From: JBIICI01 sp044238935
GTDB taxonomy: Bacteria > Pseudomonadota > Alphaproteobacteria > Micavibrionales > Micavibrionaceae
DNA length: 26,989 bases
NCBI GenBank assembly: GCA_044238935.1
Contig: JBIICI010000024.1
Span: 1 to 26,989 of the forward strand
Reading direction: 5' to 3'
The translations under genes and the position numbers were made by a program. This document shows positions 16,438-24,800 of the stretch, one piece after another. The notes beneath the pieces are model-generated. The model had not been told where the DNA came from, did no database searches, and worked only from the letters and a program-made list of their open reading frames with translations. Positions within the stretch are counted from its first letter, which is position 1. Each line of letters opens with the position of its first letter.

Positions 16438-17793
16438 TCAATATCTAAGCTGAGAGGTCTGTAATTCAAAGGTTTTGAAAATACATTTCCCGACATAGCC
16501 TTCAGAAAATCCCTCTCGTTTTGCAATATCGCGCAAAGTCATGCCTTTGAAATGTTCGTGCCGCCAAATCAAGCCGCGGATAAGGTTGCGGAGTTCGCCG
16601 GAGGGCAAGTCGAGCGGATCGCCGGTGTTTGCAGTTTTATCAGCGTCAATCACGATGGATCCTTTATGTGCTCGGCGAGTGATGTAGGGGATTTTGATGG
16701 TATAGAGCTCATTTTGTATTGGGGATAGGCTGATCCCCAATTGTTCATTGATAAAGGATGATAGGTTTTGAATGTTGATTTGTAGGGAAATGTTCTGATG
16801 ATCGATGATCACTTTTTGGACAGCGGCCAGAACCAGATCACGACTAGGCAGAGATATCTGTTTTTGGTTTACGATCTGTATCAGGTCTGGATTTGTGCGT
16901 GGGTCTATCCCCAACAGAGCCCCAGCCTTATCAAATCCTGTCAATTCCTGTCGAATTGCTTCTTCAACCCGACTTTCAATTTCATGGGCAGGAAGGCGAT
17001 CAAGGACATCTTCCGCAACTGTTTTTTCATGCAATCTGTAATATCGATATTGTTTTCCAAGCTTGTTTGTATAGGTCGGAACATAGAGCCTGTCCGCCTG
17101 ATCGAACATTAATCCCTGCAGCAGATTTTTCTGTTTATGTTTTTTATGATTGCGGGTGGTTATGGATTGGTTTGTGAGTCGATCTTGCACGGCTTGCCAC
17201 AGTTCCGGCGGAACGATTGGCTCATGTTGTCCCTCGTAAATCTGTCCCTTATGCCGAACCTTACCAATATAAGTTGGGTTACAGAGCAGATAGTGCACCG
17301 TGCTGCAGCAAAAAGGGGCGTGGTCTGAATCTTTGTTTTTGAGTTTACGGAGTTTCCCTTTGATCCCGCGCCTATTCAAATCCTGATATAAGTCATTTAG
17401 GTTACCCAGTTCCATATAACGTTGAAAAATATGCTGCACCCGCTCAGCCTCCTCAGCATTCACGACCAGCCGCCGCTCTTTCACATCATACCCCAGCGGC
17501 ACCGTGCCACCCATCCACATGCCTTTGCGCTTGCTGGCGGCGATTTTGTCACGAATACGTTCGCCTGCAACTTCACGCTCAAACTGGGCAAAAGACAGCA
17601 ATACGTTCAAGGTCAGACGTCCCATAGATGTTGTGGTATTAAAGGACTGAGTGATGCTAACGAAAGTCACGCCATGCGCATCGAACACCTCAACCAGTTT
17701 TGCAAAATCCATGAGAGAGCGTGTTAAGCGGTCGATCCATATTGCCGCCGGAGAAACCACCGTCATCATCGGTTGCTTTGAGCGATGAGGCAC
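16438..17793 (-). pseudogene. Large serine recombinase, truncated at the N-terminus
   Basis: Homology to the alphaproteobacterial recombinase family starts only at IWIDRLTRSLMDF (residue 18, near 17742). It continues through FAQFEREVAGERIRDKIAAS (end of the catalytic domain), PLGYDVKERRLVVNAEEAE and the recombinase domain (NPTYIGKVRHKGQIYEG), to a C-terminal helix-turn-helix-like MTLRDIAKREGFSEGYVGK. Intact members have about 550 residues and begin with a Y-x-R-x-S motif holding the nucleophilic serine. The first 110 or so residues, including that serine, are missing. The first 17 codons of the open frame read through unrelated DNA that belongs to the integrase remnant on the other strand. 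GC content is visibly above that of neighbours, a sign of transfer. Not expected to be active. Confidence 0.87.
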
Positions 17794-18161
17794 AGGGATT
17801 TTTTGAGAATACCGTGCTAAACAAAAAAAGCAGTAAAGATTTAATGTTCGTTCGTGCCGATGGAACGAAATGGGGAAAATCGCATCAAAGCAGAAGACTT
17901 AAAGATGCCTCTCAAAATGCTAAGATTGGTCGGTTCATATCGTTTCATATTCTTCGGCATACCCATGCCAGCCAACTGGCAATGAATGGCACACCGATGG
18001 TCGTAATCGCCAAGCAATTAGGAAATAGTGTGAAGATATGTGAAAAACACTATACACATATAAGTCAAGAATATCATAGCGGTATCGTTCGTGAGCGCCT
18101 TCCTAACTTTGGGATTGTGGGCAATACAAATGTTGTAAAAATTAAACGTGAAAAGATTTAA
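17721..18161 (+). pseudogene. Tyrosine recombinase (phage-type integrase), C-terminal remnant
   Basis: The frame is open from a GTG at 17721, but integrase-like sequence starts at about SVALSDEAQGFF (near 17769). Box II is present as SFHILRHTHASQLAMNGTPM (74-93, with His76 and Arg79). The nucleophile Tyr111 is in CEKHYTHIS. The usual second histidine (LGH) is Asn102 (QLGNS). The N-terminal arm and core-binding domains and box I with its catalytic arginine are missing, so about half of a 350-400-residue integrase is lost. The break lies exactly where the divergent serine recombinase loses its own 5' end. It ends 11 bases before the next cassette gene, whose Shine-Dalgarno starts at the last base of its stop. 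Confidence 0.85.
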
Positions 18162-18172
18162 AGGAGGTTCAT

Positions 18173-18913
18173 ATGCCAAAAACTCCAAATTACAAATGGT
18201 GGGTGGAATATAAATCTGTGTGGCGGTTAGAGGACGCAGCTAGTCTATATTTGGGCTTTGAACCAGGAACAAATCAATCATTTCATGAGTTTGATAGTTT
18301 AATTCAAGAAAGCCATAAAAACGGTTTTATTCTCACTGACAGAAAAACGGTCTGGCATCCCTCTTTTTTTGAAGGCTCAGATGCAAGTGTTGGATGGGAT
18401 GATATTTTTGATTATGATAATCAAAGCCGCATATCATTAAGAGGTCTTGTAGAAGGAAAAATCAAAGCTGGGGAAATAGATCCCATCCCATCAGATGCCT
18501 CGTTAGATGATCTATATTTTCATCCAAAAGATATTGTTTCATTGTTTCAGGACATATTGTTAAACATACCGCCTAAGGATTTGTTGCTATCTCTTGGACT
18601 TAAAACGAGAGGCAAGAACTCAAAATCTTCTGTTGGCACAAAGAATATAGAGACTCATAAAGAATACTATCAAAAATACCTTGATGAGAATGAAAAACTT
18701 TATATAGATGGTAAAATTAAAAAGCCTTGGAAGTCTCAAATAGATGAAGAAGTAATTATACGGCAGCTTATGGTTAGGGGGTTTAACCGTACTAACTTTA
18801 GAGAAGCTCGAAAAAAGGTGCTGGCAAAATATCCTTATTTAGAAAAAGTTAATTTGTCTGCAAGTGACCATGAAGAACTTAAGGCCTTTATATATAAGCA
18901 AAACAATAGCTAA
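18173..18913 (+). CDS. Hypothetical protein of the integrative element
   Basis: I do not recognise a characterised family. The N-terminus carries WRLEDAASLYLGFEPG, a motif I associate with unnamed prophage and island proteins. The middle has SRISLRGLVEGKIKAGEIDP and DLYFHPKDIVSLF, reminiscent of small helix-turn-helix layouts. The C-terminal third is Lys-rich and helical (VIIRQLMVRGFNRTNFREAR). A very strong ribosome-binding site (AAGGAGG, 18161-18167) sits 5 bases before the ATG. It is first in the run of intact cassette genes behind the integrase remnant. One copy of the GTGCTGGCAA repeat (18818-18827) lies inside its coding sequence. DNA binding is plausible but unproven. Confidence 0.6.
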   Translation: MPKTPNYKWWVEYKSVWRLEDAASLYLGFEPGTNQSFHEFDSLIQESHKNGFILTDRKTVWHPSFFEGSDASVGWDDIFDYDNQSRISLRGLVEGKIKAGEIDPIPSDASLDDLYFHPKDIVSLFQDILLNIPPKDLLLSLGLKTRGKNSKSSVGTKNIETHKEYYQKYLDENEKLYIDGKIKKPWKSQIDEEVIIRQLMVRGFNRTNFREARKKVLAKYPYLEKVNLSASDHEELKAFIYKQNNS

Positions 18914-18918
18914 AAGGA

Positions 18919-18971
18919 GTACTGGCAAACAGTGCTGGCAAGGGTGCTGGCAACTTTTAATTTGCCAGCAC
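18919..18971. repeat. Iteron-like GTGCTGGCAA repeats with an inverted copy
   Basis: Three direct copies at 12-13-base steps: GTACTGGCAA (18919-18928), GTGCTGGCAA (18932-18941) and GTGCTGGCAA (18944-18953). An exact inverted copy, TTGCCAGCAC (18962-18971), follows. The last direct and the inverted copy can form a perfect 10-bp hairpin with an 8-base loop. A further direct copy is at 18818-18827. The position, immediately before an excisionase-like gene and one gene before a replication-type protein, suits Xis or integrase arm sites, an operator, or origin iterons. Confidence 0.65.
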
Positions 18972-19038
18972 AAGATTGAGCAAAAACATTGATGTATCTT
19001 TAATCGTACAGAAAAACCCTATACGAAAGGAGATACGT

Positions 19039-19236
19039 GTGAACGCTCTATCTTACACAATCGAAGAAGCTTCTAAGATCACAGGATTAGGTCGGACAAG
19101 GCTTTATGAAGAATTGAATAGTGGTCGATTAAAAGGTGTGAAAGCTGGTCGTCGGACATTGATTCTTCACATAAGCATACAAGAATGGCTTGAAAACTTA
19201 GAGTCATATCCTGCGCCAAAAGTGGAGGTCCAGTAA
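19039..19236 (+). CDS. Excisionase-like (MerR/HTH_17-type) DNA-binding protein
   Basis: A 65-residue protein made almost entirely of one winged helix-turn-helix: SYTIEEASKITGLGRTRLYE (5-24) followed by LNSGRLKGVKAGRRTLIL and IQEWLENL. This is the layout of excisionase-family proteins that bend attachment-site DNA or act as small repressors. The open frame extends up to a TTG at 18976. I chose GTG 19039 because AAGGAG (19027-19032) lies 6 bases upstream, homology starts there, and the longer form would run into the repeat hairpin. The stop overlaps the next ATG by one base (TAATG). It may bind the repeats at 18919-18971. Confidence 0.8.
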   Translation: MNALSYTIEEASKITGLGRTRLYEELNSGRLKGVKAGRRTLILHISIQEWLENLESYPAPKVEVQ

Positions 19237-19979
19237 TGTCATTTAGCTGGATTGCAAAAGTTGGGAAGCTGAAGACAGGCTCACCTGCACAAAAACTCGT
19301 TTTACTAGCGCTTGCTGATTTTAGTAATGAAGATGGACGATGCTATCCCAGTATAAAGAAAATTGGGGAAATCACAGAACAGTCCGAAAGCACTATTAAG
19401 CGGGCTTTATGCGATCTAGTTGAAGCTGGATTCATTAAAAAACTTCAGCGGAGAAGGCGTAAAGACGGGAGATTATCTGTTTACGAATATCAAATTTTAA
19501 CCACAGCTCAATGCGACCAGAGGTCAAATCAGCCACAGGGCAAAATGACATCTAAGCCAGATGTCAAAATGATCTCGCAAGAACCAGTAATCTCTGAACC
19601 TATTAAAACACCCCTTCGGGGTGTTAAAAATCCGCACAAAGATTTTCAAGATGAGTTTGACGAGTTTTGGTCAAATATCTGGCAACCGTACGATATGGCA
19701 AAGGGAAGCAAACAGATCGCATTAAAAAAGTTTACACAATACAGAAAGAAAGGCGTTTCTTATGAAATCATTGAAAGAGGCAGCAAAAAATATATCGACT
19801 TCTGCCATCGAACAGAATGCCGAACAAAACACGCCGGTACTTGGCTCTCACAGCAAGGATGGCAAGATGAATATCCAGATAATACCCAAGTTCCCCCCAG
19901 AGATAAATATGCAAGAAGCAGGGGCTATAATCCGACAGATGCACTCGCTCTCGCTTTGGCAGATCAAACCAGACGATGA
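19236..19979 (+). CDS. Winged-helix replication-type protein (phage O / HTH_36-like)
   Basis: Residues 1-90 form a winged helix of the HTH_36 kind: SPAQKLVLLALADFSNEDGR, CYPSIKKIGEITEQSESTIK, RALCDLVEAGFIKKLQRRRR. A flexible linker (about 91-135) leads to a C-terminal domain with FDEFWSNIWQPYDMAKGSKQ and HAGTWLSQQGWQDEYP. The FW..Y...KG..A pattern plus a terminal WL....W motif is seen in phage and island replication proteins that bind origin DNA and recruit helicase. The initiator role is inferred. GGAGGT (19224-19229) precedes the start. A perfect 8-bp hairpin (19607-19625) lies in the linker-coding part. The 3' end overlaps the next gene. Confidence 0.7.
   Translation: MSFSWIAKVGKLKTGSPAQKLVLLALADFSNEDGRCYPSIKKIGEITEQSESTIKRALCDLVEAGFIKKLQRRRRKDGRLSVYEYQILTTAQCDQRSNQPQGKMTSKPDVKMISQEPVISEPIKTPLRGVKNPHKDFQDEFDEFWSNIWQPYDMAKGSKQIALKKFTQYRKKGVSYEIIERGSKKYIDFCHRTECRTKHAGTWLSQQGWQDEYPDNTQVPPRDKYARSRGYNPTDALALALADQTRR
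19607..19625. repeat. Perfect GC-rich hairpin inside the replication-type gene
   Basis: AACACCCC (19607-19614) and GGGGTGTT (19618-19625) pair perfectly around a TTC loop. On the plus strand it is followed by AAAAA rather than Ts; on the minus strand a short T run follows, so it could only terminate leftward transcription. It falls in the part of the gene that encodes a disordered linker. Confidence 0.6.
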
Positions 19980-20499
19980 GGAAAAATCACAAGCCTGTCA
20001 GATTCTAGAACAGTTAATATTGATTGGGCGTTACGAAGACTATTGTTATATTATAGGTCGTCTTTTACAGCATTTTCCTTCTCGACAGGCTGAAAAAGAT
20101 GCCATTATTATCTCAGACTTGGCGAGTGATTGTATTGAAGAGAATGTTTCACTCTGCGCTTTAATACATATTTGTAATAAAATTAGAAAAGAAGCCACCA
20201 AAGAAAATCCTTTTCTTCCACCTAGTGGTGAAATTCTAAGAAGGGCAATTGAACAAACGAAGTCATGGCAGAATCGACTTGAGTCTTTATTAAATCCTAT
20301 GCCTTTGGTTTACAATAAGCCTGCTATATCAGACCCCTGCACAGTCGTATCTTGGTTTGGTAAAAATTGGAAGGATTTTGATGAGAAAGATAAAAACGAT
20401 CTGAGAGAGCATTTAAAGACGATGCCTCTAAACAAGAGAGAAGATTATCAAAAATATTTAATAAATATGGTCGGTGTTCCTCCTTCTTTTTTTCATTGA
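19867..20499 (+). CDS. Hypothetical protein of the integrative element
   Basis: No family recognised. The product is helical, about 210 residues, with conserved-looking segments such as EAGAIIRQMHSLSLWQIKPD, YCYIIGRLLQHFPSRQAEKD and NPFLPPSGEILRRAIEQTKS. The last resembles the C-terminal helical regions of phage replication or helicase-loader proteins, which would fit its place after a replication-type gene, but this is weak. The frame is open from an ATG at 19762, deep in the preceding gene. I prefer ATG 19867, preceded by AAGGA (19855-19860 region); ATG 19909 is another option. Even then it overlaps the upstream gene by 113 bases. Confidence 0.6.
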   Translation: MNIQIIPKFPPEINMQEAGAIIRQMHSLSLWQIKPDDEEKSQACQILEQLILIGRYEDYCYIIGRLLQHFPSRQAEKDAIIISDLASDCIEENVSLCALIHICNKIRKEATKENPFLPPSGEILRRAIEQTKSWQNRLESLLNPMPLVYNKPAISDPCTVVSWFGKNWKDFDEKDKNDLREHLKTMPLNKREDYQKYLINMVGVPPSFFH

Positions 20500-20510
20500 T
20501 AAGGTATGTT

Positions 20511-20963
20511 GTGAATTCTAATAAACCTGAAAATACAGGAAGAAAGCAGGATGGAACTTTTAGAAAGGGCGTTTCAGGCAATCCCGCTGGCAAACCTCCT
20601 GGTGCGCGTCACAAAGCGACACAAGCCGCGCTCAATCTTTTGGATGGAGAAAGTGAATCCATTATGCGAAAAGCTGTTGAGTTGGCATTGGGAGGCGATA
20701 TGAGCGCACTGCGGCTTTGTCTTGAGCGCATTGTACCTGCTTTAAAAGCTGTATCTCCGCAAATAGAGATTCCCTGTACTGCAACCACTTTGACAGGACA
20801 GGCGCAAGACTTTATTACTGCCGCTGCAAATGGCGATATTTCTGCTGAAACTGCAACACAAATGATTTCTGCACTAGCCAACGTGGCACGTATCGAAGAA
20901 TTTGAAAACATCAAGAACCGACTGGAATCGCTGGAAAGAGCCATGAAAGGACAATCAAAATGA
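20511..20963 (+). CDS. DUF5681 domain protein
   Basis: The N-terminus reads GRKQDGTFRKGVSGNPAGKP followed by PGARHKATQAALNLL. This is the DUF5681 signature (GxFxxGxSGNPxGRPxGxxxK), a domain found in phage and mobile-element proteins. The C-terminal half (LTGQAQDFITAAANGDISAE, then IEEFENIKNRLESLERAMK) is helical and ends in a short coiled coil. Function is not established. Similar genes often lie in prophage-like regions, sometimes near packaging genes; none is visible here. The start is GTG 20511, with AAGG (20501-20504) upstream, in preference to TTG 20496. The last bases overlap the next gene (ATGA). Confidence 0.78.
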   Translation: MNSNKPENTGRKQDGTFRKGVSGNPAGKPPGARHKATQAALNLLDGESESIMRKAVELALGGDMSALRLCLERIVPALKAVSPQIEIPCTATTLTGQAQDFITAAANGDISAETATQMISALANVARIEEFENIKNRLESLERAMKGQSK

Positions 20964-21487
20964 AGGCTATCAAAGAAACAATCTATAAAAGCATGACTCC
21001 ACAACAGCGTGTAATCGCATCAATGGAAGCTATCGCAAGAGGTGATGAAGATGAAAGATCTCGGCTTTCTCAAACATGCCCCAAATTTCACTACACCATG
21101 ACTGATCATCACTATTGCGAAAGGCTTGAAGCCTTACGTGATCTGGCTCTGGCGGTTGAACATGATATACGTGGCTGCATCCTTGCTTTCTTTTATGATG
21201 AGTTATTTTACAAAACAATATCGGGCAATGATTTAAAATCGCTTATCATGAATATTGAGTTATCGTCAGAACGAGCGGAGGACGTGCTTGGCATCATAAA
21301 AGCATGGCATGAATTTTTGATTGGAGAGGGCATTGATCCTGCCGTAGCAGAATCTGCTTTTGCAGATATGCGTGATGATATGACCAAAAAATTTATCCAA
21401 ATTGCAGAAAAACTTGAATTAGAGCCCGATAAACATACTGCTCGACAATTTGGACAGTGGCTTCGGCATTATTATGAGCGTGTTTAA
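20960..21487 (+). CDS. Hypothetical protein, last gene of the integrative element
   Basis: A 175-residue, mostly helical, acidic protein; no family recognised. Segments include TPQQRVIASMEAIARGDEDE, YCERLEALRDLALAVEHDIR and a C-terminal RQFGQWLRHYYERV. Its ATG overlaps the DUF5681 stop by 4 bases (ATGA), so the two proteins are translationally coupled and may work together. Codon use and AT content match the rest of the cassette. It is the last recognisable gene before the 371-base gap, so the right end of the element probably lies just beyond it. Confidence 0.65.
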   Translation: MKAIKETIYKSMTPQQRVIASMEAIARGDEDERSRLSQTCPKFHYTMTDHHYCERLEALRDLALAVEHDIRGCILAFFYDELFYKTISGNDLKSLIMNIELSSERAEDVLGIIKAWHEFLIGEGIDPAVAESAFADMRDDMTKKFIQIAEKLELEPDKHTARQFGQWLRHYYERV

Positions 21488-21858
21488 GACTCAATCGAAT
21501 ATCAGAACATCTTATTTAATAACAGGCTTTATAAAAATACCATTTTCAAAATGATAGCTGATAAAATCTCTCTAGTCCAAATATAATCAGCCTAGAGCAC
21601 TCAACATAGTACATCCAGAAAACTGTTTTGACCAACATTGTGGAAACAGGTATGAGTACGAGAGATATTAGAAGCGCCATGATCACAGCATAAGGGATAC
21701 TCAATAATGCCATCCACCATGGTACATAAAACCAAAATGGCTGTGCCCCCAGTCCTGATCAAATCATGCTCATCATCTCGCCTTCTATAGCAACTTGGGC
21801 TATAAACCGTCCATCTATCTATAAAAACCCTTGAACTTATATAACGAACCAGTCAAAT
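21488..21858. other. Gene-poor gap at the element/RTX boundary, possible transposase scrap
   Basis: No gene of convincing length is present on either strand. A 27-codon frame between stops (21610-21693, plus) contains IVETGMSTRDIRSAM, which recalls the GMSTRDIQ segment of IS256/Mutator-family transposases; such a short match is weak. I looked for a copy of the tRNA-Gln 3' end (TTCGAATCCTAGTACCCC), as an attachment-site repeat would require, and found none. No strong terminator is visible for either flanking gene, although both converge here. Confidence 0.35.
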
Positions 21859-24800
21859 CTAAATAATTAAGTTTCCTGCGGCAATAAGCGCATTAAGCTC
21901 AGCTAATGTTGAGGTGGATCCACTAATAAGATCTGTTACGCCGCTAAGCTGCGCGACACGTACAAAGCTGTTGGCGCCACCATTCGCATCAATGTCTAAG
22001 AAACTATTTGATCCTGACTCTGTAATCCTTACAAAATCAGTAATGGCTTGGGTTAGAGGATCATAATTTGTCAAAATATTATCGATATCTAAAATATCCC
22101 CCTCACTCTTTTTGAAGTCCCTAACAGTGTCTACGGATCCATTTAAGGCAAATGTAAAGCGGTCTGTGCCACTGCCGCCATAAAGCGTATCAATGCCTAG
22201 ATCGCCATAAATCCAGTCATTGCCAATACCACCATGCACCGTATCGTTCCCATCGCCACCACGCAGAACATCATTGCCTGATCCCCCATGAATGCGATCA
22301 TTCCCACCCATGCCATTGATCGTATCATTCCCCTGTCGTCCAAAAATTGTGGAGGCCGAGCTTGTATCCGTTTGTGTATCATTGCCTGTTGTTGCCCACT
22401 TCCATGAAAAAACAGTGCGTAAATCCACATTAAATCCATCGGCAAAGAGCAGATTTTCAATTTGATTTTGGGTATGATCAACAAAAGAATCTATCTGATC
22501 CTTTATAACAATTTGATCCGTTGATCCCACTCGGATTCTTAGGTCACTATTATTGAAAATATCAAATGCAATATTTTCATCACTAATGCCTGATCCTAAA
22601 CGCAATGTGTCGTTACCACTTAGTGTATTAAAATCAATATGATATGCAAGATCGTGAATGATATCTTGGCCTGATCCAACCTCAAAAACATAAGTGTCAT
22701 CACCGATGCCGCCATTTAGAAAATCATTGCCTGTTTTGCCATTTAATGTATCCTGACCAAACCCGCCCAATAAACGATCAGGGGTGGTGCTGCCGTTCAA
22801 TATATCATTTGCTGATGTACCTTTAAATCCGACATAAAGCTGCGCAAAGGTTTTTAAATCATACAGATTCCCATTATGCAGCTCCATATATTCAATCGAA
22901 CTATTAGGATTGCTAAGGTGATTATACAGGATGATCTTGCTGTTTCCGTTATTCAAGGCGGGATTGGGGGTGTTTATAAATTCAATACGTAGATTTTTAT
23001 TGAATTCATTATAAAATTGTATGTTTGATGCACCAATCTCACTGGACAAAAGCAAAGTATCTATACCACCATCATCGCTAATGGTATCACGTCCAGATTC
23101 AAATCCATATACATCATTCCCTAGACCTCCATTCAAATCATCATTGCCTACGCCGCCTGATAAGAGATCATTGCCATCGCCTGAATACAGAACATCATTG
23201 CCGCCATTCCCATTTAAAATATCACCCCATATGCCTGTATCTGTTCCATAAATTGTATCATTTGCATCTGTTCCGTTGGTGCTTAAGATTAAGCCTTTTA
23301 AGGATAGTGTACGCCCATCACTATAACGTATTGTTTCAATGGCGTTGCCTGCGATAAATTGGTTGTGCAAGGTTGCAGATAACTTTCCATTAACCAATAT
23401 ATCTAGGGCGGAATAATCAATAGTGCTGCGGATAAAAGTCGTGTTGGCTGTCGTTCCGGTCAACAGACGCACAGTATCGATACCTGCATTATCATAGACA
23501 TGATCAATACCTGTGCTCGTGATATTGTATGTATCATTCCCAGCACCGCCGTTCACAATGTTTTCACCCAATCCACCTGTTATGATATCATTCCCTACAC
23601 CTGCGTTGATTTCATCATACTGCCCAACATGGGATGTGCTGCCTGTTAATGTATCATTGCCAGCTGTTCCTGTTTGAACTTTTAGCAGATTAGAAAACAG
23701 CATAGTTTGACCATCAGAGAATTTCAATGTTTCAATTCTATTATTGCCATAGGATGTAAAATAATCTTTTACAATTCCAAATTTCACCAGATTGCCTGAT
23801 GTATCAACATAACTAAGTGCCAGATGATCGCTAAAGCCATATTCACGCGATAATCGTAAGTTTTGCGGGGTAATGCCAATATTTAGCCAGATTTGATCAT
23901 TTGTCCCGTTTATATCATTGATAATATCTGTACTGTTATCTGCACTTAAGATATAAACATCATTATCATAGCCACCATCCAAATAATCATCACCTGCGCC
24001 GCCATTTAACAGATCATCGCCATAGCTTGTGTAAATCGTATCATTACCCTGATTACCAAAAACACGATTATTTTGGCTTGCACCCAATGTTTGAAAACTT
24101 CTGATGACCTCGCTTTCTTCGGTGCCGATTTGCTCAATGACCACATCCTTCATGTTAAATAAAACTTTTCCTGCTGTATCAACAACCTGTTCAATAACAT
24201 TATTAAATCCACTTAAATGGGATTTAACCAAAAACTTGTCTTGCCCATTGACCTTTACAAATAAAGCATCACCTGCAGCATAAAACGCGACCACAGATCC
24301 AACGGGAACGATAATGCGGTCATTTGTGCCATATTCGTCAAAAATAATATCCATACCCTCACTCATGACATAGCTATCATTGCCATCACCGCCAGCAAGC
24401 AAATCATCGCCCTTACCGCCATTGAGCGTATCATTGCCACGATCACCGATGATTGTATCACTGGTAAAAAAGCTAACATCACGCCCCACCAGATTATCAT
24501 TCCCCGTTGTGCCTGTGACGATGGAATTACGGATCGTGGTTAAATCAATGGTGCGATTATCGCTGAATAAAATACGCTCCACAGGTACAGCATTATTGGC
24601 GTTATTAAAGAACCCCTCAACACGCATAATCAAATTGCCTTTGGATATAACATCCAAATCATTTAAATTATTGGCATTCGCCCGCAACGAAATATCTTCC
24701 AACCGAATAGAGGAGGGCAGGACGATCGTGTCTGTTCCTTGTCCCAAAAATTCGATGATGGTATCAATACCACTGCTATAAACATAGGAATCATCCCCTA

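Noticed and set aside
16239..16526. Minus-strand open frame overlapping the 3' end of tRNA-Gln.
   Set aside because: It overlaps the tRNA and the recombinase 3' end, is Arg/Gln-rich without any domain, and has the look of spurious frames at tRNA ends.
18976..19038. N-terminal extension of the excisionase-like protein from TTG 18976.
   Set aside because: GTG 19039 has an AAGGAG at correct spacing and gives the typical 65-residue size.
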